Assembly (NCBI GenBank): GCA_910585615.1
Contig: CAJUFO010000059.1
Location: forward strand, 1-28,282
Direction of reading: 5' to 3'
Source of the DNA: an uncultured Acetatifactor sp.
GTDB lineage: Bacteria > Bacillota > Clostridia > Lachnospirales > Lachnospiraceae
DNA: 28,282 bases
Of this stretch, positions 15,023 to 22,759 are shown piece after piece. The position numbers and the translations under genes are program-made. Position 1 is the first letter of the stretch, and each line of letters opens with the position of its first letter. The notes beneath the pieces were generated by a model. It had not been told where the DNA came from, searched no databases, and saw nothing but the letters and a program-made list of their open reading frames with translations.

Positions 15023-15699
15023 CAGAGAGTTTGCAGAACTTCAAGGCTTTTGAACTGCTGCTGTCCCGCAAAGCGCTTCATGTACCGGCCCGCCACGGCC
15101 TGCAGCTGCCCCAGTACCGCTTCTGCCACCTTGAATGTGTAAAGCTTCTCCAGGGGGCTGGACGTTATGTAGTACAGCGCGTACAGCGTGGAATCCTCCG
15201 GCATCCCGCCCCCCAGAATCCCCTCCAGGGCTTCCCTGGTGAACTCCCCGGGGAACTCGCCGTTCACCGCCATGGCCCGGCATTCAAAGACGCAGCGCAC
15301 CAACGGGTTCGGCAGGGCCGCGGCGCAGAGCGCCCTGAGGGACTGGTACAGCAGCTTCATCATCTCCCGCTCGTCATTGCCCTCCCTGGTACAGAAGTCC
15401 GTCACCTCGGCAAAATACATGCCGTAGCAGGCGCCGATGTAGTCGGACCGAAGTTCCTCAAAATAGTTCCTGATGTCCGCCTCGGCCAGCGTATAGGCGT
15501 TCCTGCCCTCATAGAGCCGAAAGCTCCCAAAGGAAAAGGGATTGGTGGCCGCCGCCAGCCGGTTGCCCGGTTTCCTGGCTCCTCTGGCAAAAGCCGCCAC
15601 CTTTCCCTTCTCCTTAGTCAAAAGGCTGATACGCCTGTCGTACTCCCCCACCAGGCTCTGCTTCAGTATGATTCCCGTCACCCATATATAGTCCTGCAT
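15019..15699 (-). CDS. recO: DNA repair protein RecO
   Basis: Recombination mediator of the RecFOR pathway: binds single-stranded DNA and helps load RecA. The 226-residue product has the N-terminal OB-fold opening (VTGIILKQSLVGEYDRRISLLTKEKGKVAAFARGARKPGNR) followed by the helical domain. The zinc-finger cysteines seen in many RecO proteins are absent: after CRAMAVNGEFPGEF the chain passes straight into the last helices. That form fits Lachnospiraceae homologues as I remember them. The start at 15699 begins MQDYIWVTG with AAAAAGGGC upstream; the frame stays open to 15894 but that part overlaps yqzL and is not family-like. Confidence 0.94.
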   Translation of the reverse strand: MQDYIWVTGIILKQSLVGEYDRRISLLTKEKGKVAAFARGARKPGNRLAAATNPFSFGSFRLYEGRNAYTLAEADIRNYFEELRSDYIGACYGMYFAEVTDFCTREGNDEREMMKLLYQSLRALCAAALPNPLVRCVFECRAMAVNGEFPGEFTREALEGILGGGMPEDSTLYALYYITSSPLEKLYTFKVAEAVLGQLQAVAGRYMKRFAGQQQFKSLEVLQTLC

Positions 15700-15802
15700 G
15701 ATTGCCCTTTTTAATCTGTTCCTGCCTCGCGCTGGAAACGAAGGACAGATAGTCCTCCACCTTCCCGCTGCTCTCGAACTGCTTCCAGTATCCTTCTTCC
15801 AT
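15614..15802 (-). CDS. yqzL: YqzL-family small protein overlapping recO
   Basis: A 62-residue protein beginning EEGYWKQFESSGKVEDYLSF, which matches the YqzL pattern W-x2-F-x2-[ST]-G-x-[IV]-x2-YL known from Bacillus, where the gene sits between era and recO as here. AGGAGG eight nt before the ATG is a strong ribosome binding site. Homologues stop soon after the motif. This one runs on for about 40 residues in a different frame over the first 86 nt of recO, so its C-terminal tail is probably not conserved. The overlap suggests translational coupling of recO. Function unknown. Confidence 0.8.
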   Translation of the reverse strand: MEEGYWKQFESSGKVEDYLSFVSSARQEQIKKGNHAGLYMGDGNHTEAEPGGGVRQAYQPFD

Positions 15803-15934
15803 TCCTGCATCCTCCTGCGTACCAAGCTTCCCGCCACGTCCCGGCGATGTCCGGCCTGTGGCTCAGAACTTCTTTCCACACTTAGAGTCTGCATTTTCGA
15901 TTTTTATATTCGTGGATTTATCTGGCAGGTCTTT

Positions 15935-16849
15935 CTAATCTTTGCCGGAAATATCCTTCTGATTGTAGCCGAAATTCCGCAGCAGATGTTCGCTGTCCCG
16001 CCAGTCCTTGCGCACTTTCACGAAGATTTTCAGATTCACCTGCATCTCCAGCATCTCCTCGATCTCCCGCCTGGCCTCACTGCCGATTTTTTTAAGCATC
16101 TGGCCGCCCTTGCCGATGATGATGCCCTTGTGGGAATCCTTCTCGCAGACGATGGCCGCGTCGATGTGGCAGATTTTGTCAGCCTCCTGCATGGACTCCA
16201 CGCTGACGGCGATTCCGTGGGGCACCTCATCCTCCAGCAGGCGCAGGGCTTTCTCCCGAATCAGCTCCGCCACGATCTCCCGCATGGGCTGGTCGGTGAT
16301 GGTGTCCTCGTCGAAATAGGCAGGGCCCTCGGGCAGGTACTTGAAGATGCACTTCACCAGTTCCTCCGTATTGTCCCCCTTCAGGGCGGACACGGGCACG
16401 ATCTCCGCGCAGTCTATGGCCTTGCGGTAGGTGTCGATGAAGAACAGCACCTCGTCCTTCTTCACGGTATCCGTCTTGTTGATCACCAGAATCACAGGGG
16501 TCTTCACCTTCTGCAGCTCCTCGATGATATGCCGCTCCCCGGCTCCGATGAAGCTGGAGGGCTCCACCAGCCACAGAATCACGTCCACCTGATCCAGGGT
16601 GGTCTCGGCGGCGGTGACCATGTACTCGCCCAGCTTGTTCTTGGACTTGTGGATGCCCGGCGTGTCCACAAACACAATCTGACCCTCCTCCGTGGTCAGC
16701 ACGGTGCGGATACGGTTGCGGGTGGTCTGGGGCTTGTTGGACGTGATGGCGATCTTCTGTCCTATCAAATGGTTCATCAGCGTGGATTTTCCCACGTTCG
16801 GCCTGCCAATCAAGGTGACAAAGCCTGATTTGTAAGGTTTATTCTCCAT
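15935..16849 (-). CDS. era: GTPase Era
   Basis: Essential GTPase that binds the 3' end of 16S rRNA during 30S assembly. All motifs of the 304-residue protein are intact: P-loop GRPNVGKS (15-22), switch region KPQTTRNRIRTV, DTPG (62-65), NKTD (124-127), SALK (154-157), and a C-terminal KH domain with IIIGKGGQMLKKIG around 243-256. Length is normal. GAGGT five nt before the ATG. First gene of a leftward cluster era-yqzL-recO, with its own promoter at 16931-16959 and a hairpin at the expected 5' end of the message. Confidence 0.98.
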   Translation of the reverse strand: MENKPYKSGFVTLIGRPNVGKSTLMNHLIGQKIAITSNKPQTTRNRIRTVLTTEEGQIVFVDTPGIHKSKNKLGEYMVTAAETTLDQVDVILWLVEPSSFIGAGERHIIEELQKVKTPVILVINKTDTVKKDEVLFFIDTYRKAIDCAEIVPVSALKGDNTEELVKCIFKYLPEGPAYFDEDTITDQPMREIVAELIREKALRLLEDEVPHGIAVSVESMQEADKICHIDAAIVCEKDSHKGIIIGKGGQMLKKIGSEARREIEEMLEMQVNLKIFVKVRKDWRDSEHLLRNFGYNQKDISGKD

Positions 16850-16898
16850 TTCTACCTCATCTGTCTGTCAATATTTGTTTATGGCTGCATCTGTCTGT

Positions 16899-16928
16899 AC
16901 AATAGAATCCAAGAGAGGATTCTATTGT
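16899..16928 (-). promoter_or_regulatory. 12-bp perfect hairpin at the expected 5' end of era mRNA
   Basis: ACAATAGAATCC (16899-16910), loop AAGAGA, GGATTCTATTGT (16917-16928). The era start site predicted from the promoter falls near 16924, so nearly the whole stem would open the transcript. No T-tract on either strand, so a terminator is unlikely. Confidence 0.6.
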
Positions 16929-16930
16929 CT

Positions 16931-16959
16931 AGTATACAAGAGCTTTCCGGAAAAATCAA
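16931..16959 (-). promoter_or_regulatory. Sigma-A promoter of the era cluster
   Basis: Reading leftward, TTGATT (16959-16954), a 17-nt spacer and TATACT (16936-16931). It lies just after the end of the DUF4349 gene and about 80 bp before era. Confidence 0.75.
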
Positions 16960-16970
16960 TTGTGCCGCTG

Positions 16971-18191
16971 TCATTTTTCCAGGTTATTTTCATTATTTTC
17001 TTTTTTTCCGTCCCCGGCTTCCGGCGCAGCGCTTTCCACGGCGCCTGCCTCCCATTCCTGCATCCGGACCGTCCGGGCCTGTATCCGGGCTTCCTCCCGC
17101 TGCCTGTTTTCCTTCTGCCTGCGCTGTCTGATGCGGGCCTTCCTCCAAAGCAGGACGGCCACCCCGATTCCACCAGCCCACAGCACCAGATAGGGAAGAT
17201 GGGTCAAAAACCAGATGGCGAACTCCATCAGGCCGTCCCCGATGTCCCGCAGGCTCCTCAGGAAGCCCTCCACAATCCTTTTTCCCGGACCAGGCTCCTC
17301 CTGGCGCACCTCCGTCAGCTCCCTGACCTCCGACACATGGAGCTCGACAGTACTGTAGTCTATCAGGTTGTCCAGGGTGCGCAGCTTGGACTCCATGCTC
17401 TCCAGCTCATAGCGCACCTCCGACAGGCGCTGCTCCAAGGCGATAATCTCCTCGATGGTCTCCGCCTTCTCCAGGAACGCAAGCAGTCTCTCCTGCTCCG
17501 TGCGCAGGGTGTTCCTGCGGCTCTCCATGTCCACATAGGACAGAGTCACGTCCTCCACGCTGTCATTGCGCCTGACCACATTGCCGATGTCGGACACGGT
17601 CTGCAGGAAGCTGTCCAGCTTTCCGTTTGGGACGCGGATGGTCAGGTTCGCGTAGCGGGAGGACACATAGCCGGAATAGCTGCTGCCGTTGTAGGTCTCC
17701 ATGTTCTCTATGTACCCGCCCAGCTCCTCCACCTGTGTCTCAAGGGAGGACATCATCTGCTCGAATTCCTTCGTCTCCACCTCCAGGCCCACGGTCTGGA
17801 TCAGCTTCCGGCCCTCCCGGACGCCTGCGCCCTGGCCGGTTCCCTCCTCCTGGGTTCCGCCGTCCGCGGTATCATAAGCCTCGTACTCCGCAGCCTCCTC
17901 CATGGAATACATGCCGCCGCCCGCGCCGTTCACGCCCGCTTCCTGGGCGCTGCCCTTGCTGTCCGTCGCCGCAAAAATGCCGCCGTCCGCTCCGCTGGAC
18001 GAGCCGCAGGCGGAATATAGAATTGTAGTCAATATGCACGCCAATATGCACAGGAGCCGCGTTCCGGAAATCCTCTGGCCTGCCCTTCCGCTCCGAATCC
18101 TGCCGTCCCCGGTTCCATGCCTGCGGGCGCATCCGTTTGCTGCCGCCCCTTCCGCGCCACGTATCCTCTGGCCAATCCTTCTTTTTTCCAT
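16971..18191 (-). CDS. DUF4349 domain lipoprotein or membrane-anchored protein
   Basis: A 406-residue protein. An unusually long basic n-region (residues 1-45, Arg/Gly-rich) precedes a hydrophobic core (46-58) and Cys62; the sequence before it (YSAC) is a non-standard lipobox, so lipidation is uncertain. The DUF4349 domain starts near RKLIQTVGLEVETKEFEQMMSSLETQVEELGGYIE, followed by a long coiled coil (VTLSYVDMESRRNTLRTEQERLLAFLEKAE and onward) and DNLIDYSTVELHVSEV. A transmembrane helix (YLVLWAGGIGVAVLLW) and a basic cytoplasmic tail close the protein. The start at 18191 is chosen for GGGGAGG upstream. Function of the family is not established. Confidence 0.85.
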   Translation of the reverse strand: MEKRRIGQRIRGAEGAAANGCARRHGTGDGRIRSGRAGQRISGTRLLCILACILTTILYSACGSSSGADGGIFAATDSKGSAQEAGVNGAGGGMYSMEEAAEYEAYDTADGGTQEEGTGQGAGVREGRKLIQTVGLEVETKEFEQMMSSLETQVEELGGYIENMETYNGSSYSGYVSSRYANLTIRVPNGKLDSFLQTVSDIGNVVRRNDSVEDVTLSYVDMESRRNTLRTEQERLLAFLEKAETIEEIIALEQRLSEVRYELESMESKLRTLDNLIDYSTVELHVSEVRELTEVRQEEPGPGKRIVEGFLRSLRDIGDGLMEFAIWFLTHLPYLVLWAGGIGVAVLLWRKARIRQRRQKENRQREEARIQARTVRMQEWEAGAVESAAPEAGDGKKENNENNLEK

Positions 18192-18300
18192 ACCGTCCTC
18201 CCCTCTGCCCGCCTTGCGGGCGTGCAGCCCTGCGCCATGTTCTTTCCCCGCCTCCCGGCAGGCGCGGCCTCCCTCAGATGGCACTGTCCGAAGACAGCAC

Positions 18301-18359
18301 GACCGGGGCGCTCTTGTCTGTCAGAAATGCCCCGGTCCTACGCTTCTGACAGCAGAAGC
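18301..18359. other. Two inverted repeats between the M16C peptidase and DUF4349 genes
   Basis: GACCGGGGC (18301-18309) pairs with GCCCCGGTC (18329-18337), and GCTTCTG (18342-18348) pairs with CAGAAGC (18353-18359). Neither has a T-tract, so termination is not demonstrated. They may form leader structure for the DUF4349 mRNA. Confidence 0.5.
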
Positions 18360-18400
18360 CATACCAGTACGGCTCCCACTGTCCTTATAGACGAAAAAAC

Positions 18401-21316
18401 CTACGAAAGGTTCTCGATATTCATGAATTTATCCGCTTCTGCCTTAATCTTCTGTTCGCTGCCCACCACGCAGAGGAAATCGTCCTCCATGAAGGCCCTG
18501 ATATAGGCCGCCAGGCCCCGGATGTCCTCCGCCGTCACATCGATGACCTCGTCCCGCTCCTTTTGGATCATTTCCATAGTGATGCCCCTCATATAGGCCT
18601 CTCTGGAGCGCCTGCCCTTGCCCGCCGCCGTCAGGGGCATGTCGAGCTGGCTGAAGGTGCCGATGATGTACTGGGTCAGCGTCCTCTCGTTGGCGTCATA
18701 AGCGCCGATGAAGTCCGCCGCCGCCTCGTACACGTCGATGGTCTGGCTCAGATTCGGGTCGCGGTAGGAGACGAAGAAACACTCTCCCGTCCTTCCAAAG
18801 GCGCACATGCATCCGTAAGCGCCGCCCTTGACCCGGATATTCGTCCACAGATACTCATATCCCATCATCACCTGCAGCACACGCAGCGCCCCCTTATAGG
18901 GCAGGCCCTTGTTCAGGAAATTGCCGGCCCGGCAGACATACTGCACCTGCCCGGCGGTCATGAAGCCCTCGTTCTTCCGGGACACCTCCGGAAGAAAGCT
19001 GCCCTTCTCCACCTCACAGGTGTACAGCTTCGCTTTCAGGGCGGCGATGGCGGGCTCCAGGCCCTCGAAGGCCTTCCTGTCCCCGGTAAAGTCCACCCGC
19101 AGGTTCTCCGGGCGGAAGATCATCCTGCACAACCCCTCCAGGCGCTTTGTCAGAAGCTCCCTGTTCGCCTCAAAGTCCTTCTCCAGCCCGGAAGTCAGCC
19201 GGTACTGTCCTATGCCCGTCAGTTCATCGTTCATGGCGTACCTGGCATCCCCGTAAGACAGGGCCCTGTTCAGGGCCACGCTATTCCCGGCCTCCAGCAC
19301 ATACTCCCGGTACCTGGAATTGTTCTCCGCCAGAATCTCCTTCAGCCGCTTGCCGTCCGAGAAATCGCTGGTCAGCATCAGCTCCTCCATCAGCTCCAGA
19401 GCCCTGGGCAGTTTGTCGTACAGCGCCTTGGTGTAGACCTCCAGGGTGAAGGTACACTGCTTAGGATTCTCCACTTTTCCGTAGCTGTTGTAGGTGACCC
19501 CAATTTCCCCGGTGGCCAGATTGATTTCATTGCTCAGCTCCCCATAGGTATAATGGGCGGTGTCCACATGGCAGAACACGTTCTGCAGGATACCGAGATA
19601 AGGGAAGTACTCCGCCGGGATGTCCTTCACCTCGAACATCAGCCGCAGATACCCGATGCCGTTGGTAAAGACCTCATGGTACAGCCCGGGGCACCCGGCC
19701 AGGCTCCTCTCCTCATTGATCAGGGGGGCAGCCTCCCGCTTCATGTCCTCCCTGTTCAGCAGAGGAATCTTCGCCAGGTTCTCCGGGGAATCCACGTCCT
19801 CCCGGAAGGCGTTCAGGGCGTCCATCATGCCGTGGATGCCTGTAATCTCCTCCTGGGACATCTTGGCTTTCATCTCCGCCAGGGCTCCTGCCAGCTTCTC
19901 CTCCTGCTCTCCGGCAAGGCCCTCCTTAGGCTCCAGGACTACCATGGACCCATGGGGGTTCTCCAGCAGGTACTTTTTCACCAGCTCCTCGAAATAGCCC
20001 TCCTCCGCCCTGGCCCGCAGCTTCGCGTAGGTCTCGTTGGCCTCGATGTGGAGGAAAGGGCCTTGGTCGTCATACACCCAGCTTCCCAGGGCCTGCAGGC
20101 CGTACATCAGCCCCTTGGGGAAGCTTCCGAAATCCGCCTCCCTGTAGCGGAATTCGAAATGGTTGATGGCCGCCAGCAGGGCCTTTTTGTCAAAACCCTT
20201 TTCTACTATTCCGGAAAGCGTCTCCCGGATTGTGGACTGGAACTCCTCCTCCTTAGACAGGGATGTGCCCTTTGCCACCACGCTGAAGTAGGGCTGCTTT
20301 AAGTCATTGTCATAGATGCTGAACACATCCTTACCGATTCCTTTGTCGATCAGCGCCTTCTTCAGGGGCGCTCCCGGCACGGTGCAGAGCACGAAATCCA
20401 GGACCTGGAAGGCCACATACAGCTCCCTGTCCAGGTTGTCGCCCACGGACTTGCACCATGCCAGATAGGTGTTCTCGTCCACGTCCTCGCCTTCGCTGAT
20501 GGGGAACTGCCTCACCCTGCGCACCTGTCCTTCAAAGGGCTTCTGGCCCGTCACCTCAGAGTCCACCTTCAGGGCATCGAAGGCGGACAGGTAATGCTCG
20601 TCGATGTACTGCAGCTTCTCCGCCATGTCCATATTGCCGTAGAGGTAGATATAGCTGTTGGAGGGATGGTAATAGGTCCTGTGGAACTCCAAAAACTGCT
20701 CATAGGTCAGCTCCGGAATCGCTTTCGGGTCGCCGCCGGACTCAAAGGCATAGGTGGTGTCGGGATACAGAGCCGTGCTGATCTCCCGGTACAGCACGCT
20801 GTCCGGGGAGGAGAAGGCCCCCTTCATCTCGTTGTAGACTACGCCATTGTAGGAAAGCTTCCCCGCCTCGTCCAGCTCATAATGCCAGCCCTCCTGGCGG
20901 AAGATGGCCTCGTTTTCGTAGATATTGGGATAGAACACCGCGTCCAGATAGACATGCATCAGGTTCTGGAAATCCTTGTCATTGCAGCTTGCCACCGGGT
21001 ACACCGTGCGGTCAGGATAGGTCATGGCGTTCAGGAAGGTGTTCAAAGATCCCTTGGCCAGCTCGATAAAGGGATCCTTGATGGGGAACTCCCTGGAGCC
21101 GCAGAGCACGGAATGCTCCAGGATATGGGCCACCCCGGTGGAATCCTTGGGCGTGGTGCGGAATCCGATGTAGAACACCTTGTTGTCGTCGTCATTGGAC
21201 AGCAATGCCACCCTGGCCCCGGTCTTCTTATGCCGGCACAGATAGGCCATGCTGTCGATGTCCGCTATCTTCCTTTTCTCGATGACTTCATAGCTCGTTA
21301 ACTCTTCTACTCTCAT
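18401..21316 (-). CDS. M16C (PreP/Cym1-like) zinc metallopeptidase
   Basis: A 971-residue insulinase-superfamily protease with the single-chain clamshell architecture of presequence proteases. The inverted zinc motif HILEH is at residues 64-68 (His64, Glu67, His68), within GVAHILEHSVLCGS. The distal acidic ligand region is recognisable in NEAIFRQEGWHYE. The second half carries the M16C-associated domain. Length is normal for the family, which degrades short unstructured peptides. No signal peptide, so it should act in the cytoplasm. GAGGAGC lies six nt before the ATG. Element E2 fills most of the upstream gap; no convincing promoter was found there. Confidence 0.95.
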   Translation of the reverse strand: MRVEELTSYEVIEKRKIADIDSMAYLCRHKKTGARVALLSNDDDNKVFYIGFRTTPKDSTGVAHILEHSVLCGSREFPIKDPFIELAKGSLNTFLNAMTYPDRTVYPVASCNDKDFQNLMHVYLDAVFYPNIYENEAIFRQEGWHYELDEAGKLSYNGVVYNEMKGAFSSPDSVLYREISTALYPDTTYAFESGGDPKAIPELTYEQFLEFHRTYYHPSNSYIYLYGNMDMAEKLQYIDEHYLSAFDALKVDSEVTGQKPFEGQVRRVRQFPISEGEDVDENTYLAWCKSVGDNLDRELYVAFQVLDFVLCTVPGAPLKKALIDKGIGKDVFSIYDNDLKQPYFSVVAKGTSLSKEEEFQSTIRETLSGIVEKGFDKKALLAAINHFEFRYREADFGSFPKGLMYGLQALGSWVYDDQGPFLHIEANETYAKLRARAEEGYFEELVKKYLLENPHGSMVVLEPKEGLAGEQEEKLAGALAEMKAKMSQEEITGIHGMMDALNAFREDVDSPENLAKIPLLNREDMKREAAPLINEERSLAGCPGLYHEVFTNGIGYLRLMFEVKDIPAEYFPYLGILQNVFCHVDTAHYTYGELSNEINLATGEIGVTYNSYGKVENPKQCTFTLEVYTKALYDKLPRALELMEELMLTSDFSDGKRLKEILAENNSRYREYVLEAGNSVALNRALSYGDARYAMNDELTGIGQYRLTSGLEKDFEANRELLTKRLEGLCRMIFRPENLRVDFTGDRKAFEGLEPAIAALKAKLYTCEVEKGSFLPEVSRKNEGFMTAGQVQYVCRAGNFLNKGLPYKGALRVLQVMMGYEYLWTNIRVKGGAYGCMCAFGRTGECFFVSYRDPNLSQTIDVYEAAADFIGAYDANERTLTQYIIGTFSQLDMPLTAAGKGRRSREAYMRGITMEMIQKERDEVIDVTAEDIRGLAAYIRAFMEDDFLCVVGSEQKIKAEADKFMNIENLS

Positions 21317-21338
21317 TTTTTGCTCCTCTTGTTTATTC

Positions 21339-21440
21339 TATACTGCTTAACGATTTCACTTGCCGTGAAACCAGACTGCATAACGCTGACTGGTTCATTC
21401 GCATGATTACATTAGGCAGTATTCAGCGTTATGCAGTATA
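21339..21440. repeat. 102-bp hairpin element, copy E2 (MITE-like)
   Basis: Bounded by TATACTGC (21339-21346) and GCAGTATA (21433-21440); the terminal match extends to 13 of 14 bases (TATACTGCTTAACG against TATACTGCATAACG). The internal stem ACTGCATAACGCTGA (21375-21389) with TCAGCGTTATGCAGT (21423-21437) encloses a 33-nt loop. These offsets equal those of E1 exactly. A small extra hairpin, TTTCAC-TTGCC-GTGAAA, lies in the left part. The first 51 bases are identical to 28232-28282. It sits between two leftward genes. Confidence 0.85.
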
Positions 21441-21459
21441 TATTTGCAGTCATACATCG

Positions 21460-21903
21460 TCACAATCCCAGCAGCGCCAGCTTGCTGACGCTCAGCTCCT
21501 GTATCACGTAGCCCTGCCGCTCCTTGTCGGCGGGCGGGACGCTGGCCAGCTCCTCCACCGTGAGCTGTTTCGTCACGTACCGCTTCTTCGGGACATGGGC
21601 TGTCCTCCCCCTGCTTCCCCCGAAGAAGGGTTTCTTTTCCTCGATGACGTTCACCTTCACCCGGGCCTTCATCTGCTTATAGACCTTCACCAGAAAGCTG
21701 TCCGGGGCCAGGTAGTACAGATGGGTCTCCAGGGTATCCTCCCTGTCCGCCTCGGGAAGGATGTACCGCTCCATGATCAGACGGAACTTAAAGCTGATCT
21801 CATCCTCGTCCAGCAGCTCCCGGAAAGTATACTTTGCCCCCACATAAAGCCTGGCGGTATCCTGCATGCTGTATTTATAGTCCTCGTATATCTTTTTCTC
21901 CAT
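21460..21903 (-). CDS. Conserved-looking hypothetical protein
   Basis: A 147-residue soluble protein of unknown function; I do not recognise a domain. It begins MEKKIYEDYKYSMQDTARLY and continues with a region rich in charged and aromatic residues (KFRLIMERYILPEADREDTLETHLYYLAPDSFLVKVYKQMKARVKV). A basic stretch follows (KKPFFGGSRGRTAHVPKKRYVTKQ), then a helical C-terminus. GGGAG five nt before the ATG at 21903 decides the start over an in-frame ATG at 21927. It follows the sigma-like gene by 48 bp and is probably in its operon. Confidence 0.7.
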   Translation of the reverse strand: MEKKIYEDYKYSMQDTARLYVGAKYTFRELLDEDEISFKFRLIMERYILPEADREDTLETHLYYLAPDSFLVKVYKQMKARVKVNVIEEKKPFFGGSRGRTAHVPKKRYVTKQLTVEELASVPPADKERQGYVIQELSVSKLALLGL

Positions 21904-21951
21904 ATTGTCTCCCGGCGGCGCCCACATCCCGCGCCCTGTCCCCGGACGGTC

Positions 21952-22725
21952 TCAGGCTTTGCTGTCCGTCTCGATGTCCTCTATCTTGAATCCGCTCAGG
22001 CGCATGGCGTCCCGGATGGCTTTCCCGGACAGCCCGGTCTCCTGGGAGAGCTCCTCAGGCGTCACCTTCCTGCGCAGCTCCTCCGAGAGCTGCCCCGCCT
22101 TATCCGCCACCCGGTTCACCCTGTCGGCGATTCTTTTGTCATTCTTCTCCTGGTGGGCCCGCTCCCGGATGCACTCCTCGCAGGCGTCCATGACGCGCCT
22201 GGCCAGCATGCCGCAGGCCTCCGAGGGCTTTCCGTCAAAGCTTCCCCCCGGGGCCTGTCCCGCCTGCGCCAGTATCTCCACGCCCACCGCCAAGGCCACG
22301 TTCCCCTCCCCGATCAGATCCTCCAGGGGCACGCCCTGGCCCGCGTAGAGCCTGGCGATGTCCGCCACCTCCCGCAGGAAGCTTTCCGTCAGCTGCTGCC
22401 TGGCCGCCCTGTCCCCGGCCATCACGGACATGGCGTAGGCCGTCCTCTGTCCGTCGCTGCAGACGGGGAGCCCTTCTATCTCGTCCAGGTACATCTGCAG
22501 ATAGTCCCTCTCCTCCTCCGTCATAAAAGCGTCCTGGTCGCCGGGCTCTCCGATGCCCACATTGTGCTTCCTCAGATAGTCGAACACCATCTCCATCTGG
22601 GCTTCCCCCAGTTCCAGTCCGGCGAAGCTCTCCCTCACCTGCTCTTCCCTGATGCTGTTCCCCTGCTCCCTAGCAAGCCTGCGCACCTTCTCCAGCGTCT
22701 GCGCGAAAACGATCTCCTGATTCAC
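21952..22725 (-). CDS. Sigma-70-like protein lacking region 4
   Basis: A 257-residue protein. Residues 1-60 resemble sigma region 1.1 (QTLEKVRRLAREQGNSIREEQV, MVFDYLRKHNVGI). Region 1.2 is recognisable as DYLQMYLDEIEGLP (74-87). Part of region 2 is present: RQQLTESFLREVADIARLYAGQGVPLEDLIGEGNVALAVGVE (109-150). The expected promoter-melting and -10 recognition segment (FSTYA.WWIRQAI type) is absent and replaced by a Gly/Ala-rich stretch. A region-3-like helix-turn-helix follows (RRKVTPEELSQETGLSGKAIRDAMRLS, 218-244). The chain then ends, so region 4 is missing. It may bind core RNA polymerase without recognising promoters in the usual way. Operon with the rhomboid-like gene 34 bp upstream. Confidence 0.75.
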   Translation of the reverse strand: MNQEIVFAQTLEKVRRLAREQGNSIREEQVRESFAGLELGEAQMEMVFDYLRKHNVGIGEPGDQDAFMTEEERDYLQMYLDEIEGLPVCSDGQRTAYAMSVMAGDRAARQQLTESFLREVADIARLYAGQGVPLEDLIGEGNVALAVGVEILAQAGQAPGGSFDGKPSEACGMLARRVMDACEECIRERAHQEKNDKRIADRVNRVADKAGQLSEELRRKVTPEELSQETGLSGKAIRDAMRLSGFKIEDIETDSKA

Positions 22726-22759
22726 TTTTTTTCGTTTCCTTTCATTTTGTTTTTCGAAT

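Noticed and set aside
13793..15142. Open frame of 449 codons on the plus strand
   Set aside because: Antisense across glyS, the lipoprotein gene and recO; no start signal and no domain.
16899..16928. Terminator for the DUF4349 gene
   Set aside because: The stem has no T-tract on either strand and overlaps the start region predicted for era, so a 5' leader hairpin or operator fits better.
21317..21338. Promoter for the M16C peptidase inside or beside element E2
   Set aside because: TAGAAT/TATAGA-like boxes occur before the gene, but no -35 box lies at 16-18 nt; not strong enough to list.
21339..21440. Integron attC site as an explanation of the 102-bp element
   Set aside because: The size fits, but the conserved GTTRRRY/RYYYAAC core sites are absent in E1 and only partly imitated in E2. 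No integrase or cassette array is present.
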